From the NCBI GenBank assembly GCA_001972305.1, contig BDDD01000877.1, forward strand, positions 248,001 to 312,000: a DNA stretch of 64,000 nucleotides, given 5' to 3'. The translations under genes were made by a program, and so were the position numbers. The stretch is from Cephalotus follicularis (Eukaryota > Streptophyta > Magnoliopsida > Oxalidales > Cephalotaceae). Every line of letters begins with the position of its first letter. Within the stretch, counting starts at the first letter, position 1. The notes under the pieces are model-generated. The model was not told where the DNA came from. It was given only the letters and a program-made list of their open reading frames with translations, and searched no databases. Positions 36,838 to 46,465 of this stretch are shown piece after piece.

Positions 36838-37454
36838 TCTCACACCCCGTATATCCATTCACGTACAATGGACCAGCATATGTGGTGATATCAGAATTTA
36901 AGCATAAATAATATTCCAGCAATTCAATTAATAATCATAAATAAATTGCGGAAGCATTCGATAAGTCGGAATATAAAAAAAACCGTCCGCACGCATCCCA
37001 TACTACGTGCGGTAAAACCACAATTATCCTTACAAAAGGAAAATACAAAACTACGAGGTATGAACCGTTCAATTTCAAAATTACAGTACAACATCATAAA
37101 TAATAACCTTAAATCAAATAAGAAGCTCTCCTAACTTCAGCAGCAGTCTCCAAAGGTCCTTGCTCAATCTGAAATTGTAGGGGTTAGCCGTTGTCCTCAC
37201 TTGGCTAAGTAGAATGATAATGTATGATAAGGAGTATATGAATGCAATGTGTATGACAGTTATATCAAAATAACATTTGAATGAGCCAATATATAAGCAA
37301 TCATGCCAAGTGGCCATAAACAATCCATATGCAAGAATACCGCACAAGGGTACAATCAATTCAACACTCACTTGGGTGTCACATATCGCTAACTCCTAGC
37401 ACCGACTGTGCACCACCTAACTATCACCCTACACTCCGAAGATGATAGAAAAGG
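36838..37454 (-). mobile_element. Gypsy family 2 3' LTR, distal part
   Basis: This stretch is nearly identical to 46466-47083 of the other LTR. It gives way at 37455 to a plus-strand Sirevirus-like fragment. Confidence 0.92.
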
Positions 37455-39271
37455 GTGGTAGATTAGGACATATATCTACCTCTTGCATCTATAGAAATAA
37501 TTTTTACTATGGTAAAACTAGAAAAATTTGGGTTCCAAAAGGAACTCTTGTGACTAACTTGAAAGGACCCAAGTTCAAATGGGTACCAAAAACTTAAACT
37601 TTGTTTTGTAGGTGTACTTGAAGTCAAGCTCAATCATTTCAAGTACATAACTTGGGGAGGAAGCTCTTGCTGAGGGGGAGGTATCATTTTAATATAATGC
37701 TCTTTATGTTTTGATCTTTAATTTTCAATTGGTATCTCTCAAATCTCTATGATTTTGATATTTTTAAACTTTAAATGGATTATATTTCAATTGGTATTCC
37801 TTTATTCTAAGTTGGTATCCCTTTTTAAAATTGTTTTATTGGTATAAATTCTTTGACATTATCTTTTTGATGCTAACAAAAAGGGGGAGAATGCTTTATG
37901 ATTAAGAAAAAAAATGCTTTATGATTAAGAAAAAAATTGAAAGCATTGGCTTAGGGGGAGCTTGATATGAAAAAAATGCTATAAATGAAGAATGGTAAGG
38001 AGGAGTTTAAGGGTAAAGATAAGCTTATTTACATATATCTCCATTTTTGAAAAATGAATTTTAGAAGTCATATCAAAGGGGAGCTTATTTAGAATTTTTA
38101 AGTTGGTATCTAAAGAAACCCTTGTCTTGGTATCAAAAGAAAAATTCTTTTTGTCTTTAATTGGTATAATTTTCCCTTAATGTAGCAAATTTTTGTAATC
38201 ATCAAAAAGGGGGAGATTGTTGACTTTTAGTCTCAATCCTAAGTTTTAATGATTACAAATTTGCATTTAACTTTGCTACTTTATGTGCAAGAAACTTTCT
38301 GTGCAAGAAAAGATATAAGCAAAACAAAGAAGCACAAAAACAGAGCAAAGCGTCGACTCTTTGGTCAAAGCGTCGACTCTTTGAGGTACAAAGCGTCTGC
38401 TCTTTGTGCAAAGCGTCTACCGTCTCAGACAGAGAACAAAATGGCAATTACAAGACTGACAAAGCGTCGACTCTTAAGGTAAAGCGTCGACTCTTTAGGT
38501 CTGACAGCCGACTCCAACATGTTGACATCTGCGCTTTGAGCTGAAGATTCAAATTGAGACCCCCAACGGTCACATGACCGTCAACGCTTAAGGCTACTCC
38601 GTCGACGCTTTGTACTGCTGGAACAATATCAGAACTTGTTTTAAAGAGCCATTCTTTATGCAACAACTTCCAACACTTCTCCAACGGCTCTATTTCTTTA
38701 CCAACGACTATAAACTGAAGAAAGCTATAAATACAAGCCAAGAAACAAGATCAAACAACTAAGAGACCAAGGAAAAACATTTTGAACATCCAATCTCAAC
38801 ATCTCAACTTGCACTTTCACATCTACAAAGAGAAAACAACAACAAGCTAGAGTTTTACACTTTCATATCCAAAGCTTGTATCTAGATCACACTTTCATAT
38901 CCAACCTATTGAGAGGTTATTGTAAACACAAACCATTTCTTTTATCATCCATTATATTTGAGGGGAGTGAACCCTTGTAAGGTGTTTATTGATTTGCACC
39001 TGGAACCCAAAATCAATTGTAAGGTGGTTTCTTTGATTTGCACCCGTAAGCCGAAAATCAAAGGTTGCTAGGGGATTCTAGTGGAAACTCAAGAGGTCTT
39101 GAGAAAGTGGACGTAGGCACGGATTTGCCGAACCACTATAAATTTCTTTGCAAACCTTCTATCCCTTATCTCTTTAATTTATTGTTCTTGAGTGATTGTT
39201 TAGTTTCATTGCTTAACTTGTAATTTCCGCATACAAGTTTCTTAGTTAAAGGTTGCCATACATTCCTTTCA
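37455..39271 (+). mobile_element. Sirevirus-like copia fragment: gag end, polypurine tracts and 3' LTR
   Basis: 37455-37600 matches the end of gag in the 56363-60177 element (second zinc knuckle, then KFKWVPKT). 37660-38217 is non-coding with repeated AGGGGGAG tracts. A longer LTR follows, 38218-39271 (TGTTGACTTTTAGTCTC to CTTTCA, about 1054 bp), with GCGTCGACTC words at 38345-38500. Only the 3' part of the element is here. It takes the place of about 950 bp present in the partner gypsy LTR (47084-48034), so the insertion and a loss of neighbouring sequence went together, or came through recombination. Confidence 0.85.
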
Positions 39272-40547
39272 GAATATGATCTTTCTCTTTGAGTTCCAAG
39301 TCACTTTCACCAATCACTCCTTCAATTTCAGTAGAATCGATCTAAGCATGTTCGTTTATGAATACGTGTATCAATATCAGTAAGTTTCAATACTCATACA
39401 GTGGTTTAATCACTAATCCACTTAAGTCTTTAACTTTCCTTTACCATTCTATCACTTCCCTTATTTGAACTCTATGCCAATATCATTAATCTTTGATTCT
39501 TTGTTCTTAACTTGTTTTGACAAAAGATATATATATACATGAAATCAGTATGTATATATACACTAATCAATTACTATAATCATCATCTAGTTGCATCAAG
39601 AATTACTAGAACTCTTAATTCTCTAGTTCCAATTAAAACACTTTCCATATTCTAACAATTACTCAATTCATCTACTGATTTGCATCATTCAACAGTAGGT
39701 ATATGCATACTTAGGAACCATTAAGCATATATCCTATCACTAATAACAATTAGAATCCATTATTTGAGGTTATAATCACTAATTCCATTGATCCCATTAC
39801 TACTTTCCATTTCAATTCCAAAGATTGTTATTCCAACCTATTAACAGAAGATATACCTCATTCCTAATCACATTTAATCAACATAACAACAAGAATTTCG
39901 GATCAAGGACTTACCAAGTTTTTAAAGCTTCAAAGTCCTCCCTTTTGAGCTCCCTAAGTCATCCAATGCAAGCTCCACTAATTCCTCTCTTCTCTCTGTG
40001 TTTTCTAACACTCTAACACCATTCAATCAGCAGATATAACTCTCAAGAACCTCTGAATTCGTTAGATTTGTTACCTACTCACATGCACTCACATTTTTCT
40101 TTCATTCTTTTCCACCACATGCCTCCCTCACTTCCACTTTCTCTCTTAATTAATCAAATTGGTGGTTGGGGGTCTGCAGAGAACATGCAAACACTCGCTT
40201 TTGCATGTTCTGGCAGATGGGGAGACACAAGTGCCATTATCCCATCTGTCCTTCATGTCCCTGCACATGCCAGGAATCTATCCTGGAGCAAACCAGTCGA
40301 CTGGAATTTGTGGGCAGTCGAATGCCTTCTTCACGTGGCAAACAGTCGGCTGTTACCCTGTGACAGTCGGCTGTTTGGGCTAGATTAGGGTTTTCCAACT
40401 TTGATACTTCACCAAATGCACATCCAATCAACCCCAAACAAATACCAATCATAAAAATCAGTATAATTGGATAAATAACTCAATTAAAATGTATATTTTA
40501 TTTCAAAATTGGATCAATATACATTAATTGAATTTTTGGTTATTACA
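39272..40547 (-). mobile_element. Gypsy family 2 3' LTR, proximal part
   Basis: This matches 48035-49310 almost base for base. It ends GGTTATTACA (TGTAATAACC on the minus strand), followed by the polypurine tract complement TTCCCCCCTCCTTC. Four CAGTCGACTG-like words lie at 40290-40380. Confidence 0.93.
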
Positions 40548-42307
40548 TTCCCCCCTCCTTCAAGAAAATTCATCCCCGAATTTAACCTTTACATCACATT
40601 TCGAATAGGTGGGGAAATGTCTCCCTCATATCGTCCTCACGCTCCCACGTAGCTTCCTCAGCTCCGTGATAACGCCACAACACTTTGACCATAGGGATGG
40701 TCTTGTTCCTTAGAATCTTTTCCATGCGGTCAACAATCCTTGTCGGTCTTTCCTCATAAGTCAACCTCGGACTAATGAATCCAGGGTCGTAGCTCAAAAT
40801 GTGAGATGGGTCGGGTACGTATTTCCGTAACATGGAAACATGGAATACGTTATGTACGTCCGACAAGCTAGGCGGTAGTGCAATCTGATATGCTACCTCC
40901 CCCACTCTCTCCAGTATCTCGTAAGGTCCAATATACCTTGGAGCTAATTTCCCTTTAAGGCCAAACGGTAGGTGCCTTTCGAAGGCGAGATCTTCAAGAA
41001 CACATGATCTCCCTTCTCAAATTCCAACTCTCTCCTCTTGCTATCGGCGTAACTCTTCTGCCGACTCTGTGCAGCTACCAGTCTCTTCTTGATCATTTCT
41101 ACCTTGTCAGTGGTCTCTTGTACCAAATCCGGTCCCAATACTTGTCTCTCACCTACTTCATCCCAGCAAATAGGTGATCTGCACTTCCTCCCATACAAGG
41201 CTTCATACGGAGCCATTCCAATGCTGGTATGAAAACTATTGTTGTAAGAGAACTCAATCAATGCTAGATGATCCTCCCAGCTCCCAGCAAAATCAATCAT
41301 ACAAGCCCGTAACATATCCTCCAGTGTCTGGATAGTACGCTCGGACTGTCCGTCAGTCTGTGGATGAAATGCAGTGCTAAAGCTCAAGGTCGTTCCCATA
41401 GCTGCTTGGAACTTCTTCCAGAACCTTGAAGTAAATCTAGCATCACGGTCGCAGAAAATACTGACCGTCACTCCATGCAATCTCACTATCTCCCGAATGT
41501 ACAATCGAGTAAGCTTCTCGATAGAATGTGTCATGTTTATCGAAAGAAAGTGTTCAGACTTAGTAAGTCTGTCCACAACAACCCATATCGCTTCATGCTG
41601 GTTTCGTGACCTTGGTAATCCTGACACAAAGTCCATGGTCACGTGCTCCCACTTCCATTCAACCACTGGTAGCGATTGTAGCAGTCCTGCAGGTTTCTGA
41701 TGTTCAGCCTTCACTCTCTGACAGGTCAAACATCTTGCTACATATTCAGCAATTTCTCTCTTCATGCCGCTCCACCAGTAACTCTTCCTTAGGTCGTGCC
41801 ACATCTTGGAACTTCCTGGGTGAACACTGTATCTCGATTTATGAGCTTGTTGCAATAACTCATTCTTGATACTTTCATCATCCGGGACACATATCCTTCC
41901 TCGGAACCTCAATATGCCATCAGTATGTACGGAGAACTCAGAATCAGAGTCTAGGTTCTCTCGAATACTCCACAATTCAGCATCACTATACTGAGCAGTC
42001 AAGATACGCTCGAGAAGTTCCGGTTGTGCTCTCATACTTGCCACAATCACTCATCGGGAAACCATGAACGGATTCCAACTCTGAAATTCCTCCAATAGAT
42101 TCCATTGTGAAATCATAGCTCCAGTAATCATTGCTTTGCGACTCAGCGCATCAGCCACAACATTTGCCTTTCCTGGGTGGTATTGGATATTGCAGTTATA
42201 ATCATTGAAGAATTCCACCCATCGTCTCTGTCTCATATTGAGCTCCTTCTGGGAAAACAAATACTTCAAGCTCTTGTGGTCAGTGAAGATTTTAAACTGG
42301 GCACCAT
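40548..42307 (-). mobile_element. Gypsy family 2 pol: integrase, chromodomain tail and RNase H end
   Basis: Right to left on the minus strand: the RNase H end ([33 protein letters not shown] in part, 42140-42260), the integrase zinc domain (HKSRYSVHPGSSKMWHDLRK, about 41800-41860), the integrase core (WKWEHVTMDFVSGLPRSR; GVTVSIFCDRDARFTSRFWK; about 41100-41680), and the chromodomain-like end (TIPMVKVLWRYHGAEEATWE to PHLFEM, 40594-40700). The zinc domain and catalytic core are easily read. The region is broken by the CACTA insertion at 42308 and by a few other changes. Confidence 0.93.
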
Positions 42308-42335
42308 CACTACAAAAAAAGGGGCCAATTGAAAC

Positions 42336-42465
42336 GCACCCTTTTGAAGCGGAGCACGCGCGTTGTCCGTTTCAAAAGGCATGCCTTTTGAAACGGTAAC
42401 TATCTATCCGTTTCAAAAGGCTATCCTTTTGAAACGGATAGATAGTTACCGTTTCAAAAGACTAA
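42336..42465. repeat. CACTA left subterminal repeats
   Basis: About six copies of CCTTTTGAAACGG or its inverse, alternating in orientation so that neighbours can form hairpins. In studied CACTA elements such repeats bind the element's DNA-binding protein; that role here is inferred. Confidence 0.85.
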
Positions 42466-42660
42466 CAAATCAACTTAAAATAAAAATCAAAATCAAAACT
42501 AAGACTACAAAAAAAAAAACGATCTCTCTTTCTCTCATCTCAGACTCTCACCATTCTCACCCTTTCTCTCATCTCACTATCTTAGACTGTCACCGTTCAC
42601 GGATCACTGGTCTCTGGTCATCGGCAGGCCGGTCTCACCATCTCACGCATGTACACGGCA

Positions 42661-42661
<1 letters not shown>

Positions 42662-42699
<38 letters not shown>
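42662..42699. repeat. (CT)n microsatellite
   Basis: About 18 CT units just upstream of the 5' UTR-like sequence in the CACTA element. Confidence 0.9.
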
Positions 42700-42703
<4 letters not shown>

Positions 42704-42718
42704 ATAAATCCCCGAATC

Positions 42719-42802
42719 TCAAACCCTAGATCCCCAAATCATTCTTGGTTTCTCTCTTAATCTCTTGTGACTTCTCATCTCTCTCTTCATCTCTTGTGCA
42801 AG
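42719..42802 (+). pseudogene. 5' UTR-like exon captured in the CACTA element
   Basis: TTTATAAATCC at about 42700 followed by AAACCCTAGATCCCC and a CT-rich stretch, then CAAG|GTAATC at 42803, looks like a plant leader exon with its splice donor. No coding is visible. Which gene it came from is not clear; one of the two genes below is plausible. Confidence 0.35.
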
Positions 42803-43502
42803 GTAATCTCTTCATCTATTTTTACTTCTTTTTCTTTTTGTTTTATAGAATCATGCCGTTGGATTTTTTTTGTTAATTCAGTTTTTAATATTTTAAATTA
42901 ATTTGTAACCTCTATCTGATTGGATGTTTCTGTTCCTTTCATTTTATCTGATTGGATATTATTTTGTTTGTTTTGGAATGACTGTTATGTAACTTTGCCA
43001 AATTGTTAAGAATTTTTTTCCCTCTTTCAATTTTGCCAGATTAACATTTGGTCTGCTGGTTGTGTTCTTACTAAATTATTGCTTGGACAGGTAGGAATTT
43101 GTATCTATTGCGATGGTTTAATTGCATTAACTGTGAAAATAATGTGGTCAATGAAGCTACGAAAATAATCTGGTTTGGTTTCTCGTCCACTTCCACTCCT
43201 TTTTTGTAATGGTTTAATATTATAGAGGGTTGTATTTTTTTGTGGCAATTTCATATCAAACCATCACCTTATTAGTGTTATACCACCCCATTTGATATAT
43301 CAGCCTTGCAGATTCCTTGGTTGCACTATGCCTTTGGTATCATTGTTGTTGGTAATCATTTTCGATTGTTTATTAAGTATTGTATTCATGTCCATTAGAT
43401 GTGTCTTCTGCTAAGGCAATGGGTTTATGTTTGTGTCTTCTACTAAGGCAGTGGGTTTATGCCAAGTTCTGTTACTAACCTTTTAGAGTTTGTATTTTGC
43501 AG

Positions 43503-43622
43503 GGTCTACTTGGACAGATGGGGTTGATGAGTGCCAATTCACTTGAACAACAAGCAACGATTTATTCATTGTCAACTTTGATGTCTATTGTACCCAGTGA
43601 TACCTACAGGGAGTTTGAAAAA
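43503..43622 (+). pseudogene. Captured exon, possibly GCN1-like, first piece
   Basis: After a pyrimidine-rich stretch and an AG acceptor (TTTTGCAG), an open 40-codon exon reads with MSANSLEQQATIYSLSTLM and ends DTYREFEK at a GT donor (43623). From memory this resembles a HEAT-repeat segment of plant GCN1 (translational activator, partner of the GCN2 kinase), but I cannot search. The reading frame runs into the next exon in the same phase, so the two pieces come from one gene. No ATG-to-stop gene is present; it is a gene fragment. Confidence 0.6.
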
Positions 43623-43728
43623 GTTTGTTACTTATTTCTCATTGTTTAAATGAATATATAGGTTGGGATATGGATGATATTTATTTATTACTCGGTGTTG
43701 ATTAGAACCTCCTTGTTCCCCTTGGCAG

Positions 43729-43788
43729 CACCTGAAAAATATTCCAGACCGATATTCACATGATGCGCTTTCTAAAAGTGATATTCAG
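43729..43788 (+). pseudogene. Captured exon, possibly GCN1-like, second piece
   Basis: Acceptor TTGGCAG, 20 codons reading HLKNIPDRYSHDALSKSD and two more residues, donor GTAAAC at 43789. It is in phase with the preceding exon, separated by a 106-bp intron. The gene assignment is the same and equally tentative. Confidence 0.6.
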
Positions 43789-44718
43789 GTAAACTTGATG
43801 TAATTCATCTTCAAATTTTGTTTCAATCTTCTAGTAAGTGTAAATTTATTTCTTTTTGTACATTTCTGTTATTAGCAAATTTTGCTTCCTGAAAAGTACA
43901 CCTAAGATCCAAACTGACCCTGTCCCATTCTAATACCACTTGAGCTGAGGCATAGTGGCTCTTTGTTGGAGAGTTCACCTATTTGGTCTCGCGGTTTGAA
44001 AGCCATAGTTTGTTCTATATGTAGTTGAACAACATACCTTTAGTGCAGTCGTACATTCCACACCAATTCACCCAAAACTGATTTCTGTTGACAAGCTTAT
44101 GCATAGTGAAAGTATTATGATTAAAACTGTTCAAACCCAATTTATATATTTTAGCCCCAAATTTAGCTACCACTTAAAAGTCGAAACAGCCTTGTATCTA
44201 TTGTTTATTTCATTGAGGAAGGCATTTTGTGTGAACAGTTTGGTTTGCGAGTGTTGTTACAACTTGATTTCTTGTTGTTCTTGGAACTTCTTCTATATGT
44301 TGATCTCTAATTTTTTTTTTCATTTAATGGGTGATCTTATTTTCTTTTTGATAGGTTGGTTGGGATCGACACACATGGGAATTTCGTCTCAGTTCGGTTA
44401 AATTGTCATATGCTGATAATTTTTAAAATTACTTATTTTGTGATGTTTTTTTTATGTTCAAGGGGAGCTTGAGATCTGATTGTCTTATGGCCGGTTCGCG
44501 CAGATAAGTTGCAAGGACTCTGTAGCGCCTCATATAACATGGATTTTTATGTATTTTGGTTTTCAGGTTTTGTTGTGTCTGGTGAGGATTATTATTTCCA
44601 CTTTTCATGCCTAAAAAAAAAAAAAGAGGTAATATGCTATATGCTTTATGCAAATCTTAATATTTGTCTATTCCTTACAGAATTTGAATGGATCTAATAT
44701 TACAGTTCTGCATATTAG

Positions 44719-44832
44719 GGTGGTGGGGGATCTGAGATGGTGGTGACTTGGGATGATCAGCAAAACATCAACAAATTTGGAAGATTAAACAATCTGTTTC
44801 ACGAGCTTGAAGATGAAATCAAGATAGCCAAG
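44719..44832 (+). pseudogene. PFD4: Captured exon of prefoldin subunit 4
   Basis: Between an acceptor (ATATTAG) and a donor (AAG|GTTTTT), 38 codons read through without a stop, including [17 protein letters not shown] and [12 protein letters not shown]. This matches what I recall of the N-terminal helix of plant prefoldin subunit 4, a member of the hexameric chaperone that hands actin and tubulin to CCT. Only this exon is recognisable: the rest of the coiled-coil and beta-hairpin body is missing, so it cannot make the protein. It lies in the same orientation as the GCN1-like exons. Confidence 0.75.
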
Positions 44833-45284
44833 GTTTTTATTTTTTTATTAATGTATTAAAGTTTTGTGTATATGTATATATATGGTGTTTTATAATGGTT
44901 TGGTGTTTCATTGTTGTTCATTCCAGGTCATAAAGTTTTTATCTTTTTGCATAATTTGAGATGGTTTTGATTTTATAAAGAAAACCCACTAGTTTTATTT
45001 CAGTGTTGTTATTATTGTTGCTGTTGTTGTGTATGGAATATTTAACTGCTGGGAGAATCAAGCTTTAGCCTGTTCTTTAAATTTGATGGGTGTTTACATT
45101 GTTTTCTGTGCTTGAACGACATTCAGGCAATATATCAAGCAGAAGTGTATATGCCATGCGGATGTTTTTAATTAGGAGGGTGTCCATAGGTTAGTTATTG
45201 TGGATAATTATGATAATGGTCTTTCAAAGTACCCAGAAAAAAGAAGAAAAAAAAGAAGATTTAAATGATTTTTATTTTTTTTAT

Positions 45285-45710
45285 TTTTTAAAACCCTTTT
45301 GAAACGGAATAACCGTTTCAAAAGGGTATTTTTTTTATTTGTTTAAAAACCTTTTGAAACGGAAAAAACAGTTTCAAAAGAGTACATTTTCCGTTTCAAA
45401 AGGGTCTTATTTTTTTATTTTTTTTATAAACCTTTTGAAACGGACAAACCTTTTGAAACGGACAAACCGTTTCAAAAGGGTAGCCTTTTGAAACGGCTTG
45501 GGTCAGCCGTTTCAAAAGGTTACCATTTTGAAACGGTAGGGTCCTCCGTTTCAAAAGGATACCCTTTTGAAACGGTTTGTCCATTTCAAAAGGCTATTGA
45601 TACGCCACTTTTTTGAAATTCCATTTTTCCGTTTCAAATCCGTTTCAATTGACCTTTTAAAACGGAAAAATAGGCCTTTTGAAACGGATTTTATCCGTTT
45701 CAAAAGGCCT
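45285..45710. repeat. CACTA right subterminal repeats
   Basis: About 18 copies of CCTTTTGAAACGG or its inverse, spaced at 15-40 bp. This end is much richer than the left end. Confidence 0.88.
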
Positions 45711-45727
45711 GTTTTTTTGTAGTGCAT

Positions 45728-46383
45728 AGAGATAGTGCCTCCATTTCTACAAAGCAAATACTATGGCTGCCAGCTCAAGATCGTGTACGGGATAATTTTC
45801 CTCATACGGTTTTAACTTTCTCGATGCGTATGCAATCACCCTACCATGTTGCAAGAAACTCGGACTGGAATCTGTCCCAAGTCCTGTCAAGCCCACGATT
45901 CTCCCATTTCGCTTCAGTTCTCTCCCACCAATAAGTTGCTTCGCCCCATAAGCGGTACACAGCAAAATTAAGCTTTTGGTCATCAGTGCATTCTAGGGCA
46001 GCAAATATCTTTTCCAGGTCTCTGATCCACCGTTCAGCTATGGTAGCATTCAGTTCGCCATCAAAGGTCGGAGGATTCTGTCGCATAAACCGCTCCAAGT
46101 CTCTACCAAAATTGCCGACATGATTTATTTCTGGAACACATTGCCGGGCTTGAGTAGCCTCATACATCTGTCTCATTTGTTCCATGTTTGTTGCATTGGC
46201 TTGGATCTGCTGTTGGAAGAGATCAGCCATGCGCTCGAAGTTGCTCCTCTCATCGTGTACTGGAGGAACATTCATCTCCGGGGCATTCTCGTGAACAGGC
46301 GGGGCATTGTTCCCCTCGTCAGCTCCACGCCTTCCACGTCTGCCTCTTCTTAGATGCATTTCGTTTCCTATATGGAATGACAA
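45728..46383 (-). mobile_element. Gypsy family 2 gag N-terminal half next to an RNase H piece
   Basis: Minus-strand translation gives the gag start (MHLRRGRRGRRGADEGNN, about 46300-46350) and capsid-like block ([34 protein letters not shown], about 45890-46100), with RNase H words ([20 protein letters not shown]) at about 45760-45850. The intervening gypsy parts (zinc knuckle, protease, most of reverse transcriptase) are not found, so the element is a reduced form. Confidence 0.88.
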
Positions 46384-46448
46384 AAATCATTATGAAACAA
46401 TTCACTTAATTTCCGAGAAACTTATCCCAGCTTAGTATATATGGAATA

Positions 46449-46461
46449 TGCTCTGATACCA
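46449..46461 (-). promoter_or_regulatory. Gypsy family 2 primer-binding site
   Basis: On the minus strand TGGTATCAGAGCA, next to the right LTR: complementary to initiator tRNA-Met. Confidence 0.9.
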
Positions 46462-46465
46462 TGCT

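Larger units (their letters stand above)
42308..45724. mobile_element. Non-autonomous CACTA transposon carrying host gene pieces
   Basis: The ends are CACTACAAAAAAA (42308-42320) and its inverse TTTTTTTGTAGTG (45712-45724), flanked by a 3-bp duplication CAT (42305-42307 and 45725-45727), which is the CACTA (En/Spm) signature. Both ends carry dense CCGTTTCAAAAGG / CCTTTTGAAACGG subterminal repeats. No transposase coding is seen. The interior carries intron-and-exon-like sequence: a 5' UTR-like start (42719-42802), two exons of a possible GCN1-like gene and one exon of prefoldin subunit 4. It would need transposase from an intact relative. It is the last layer of the nest here. Confidence 0.92.

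Noticed and set aside
40068-40388. 106-codon open frame in the gypsy family 2 LTR, partly repeated at 48822-49067
   Set aside because: Overlapping frames in all phases, LTR context and no domain; treated as non-coding LTR.
42662-42699. CT tract as a possible satellite or promoter GAGA-like element
   Set aside because: A simple microsatellite of about 18 units; nothing further supports a regulatory role.
43503-44832. A working host gene made of the exons in the CACTA element
   Set aside because: The pieces come from at least two genes, no start-to-stop reading frame is visible, and both source proteins would be represented only by short segments.
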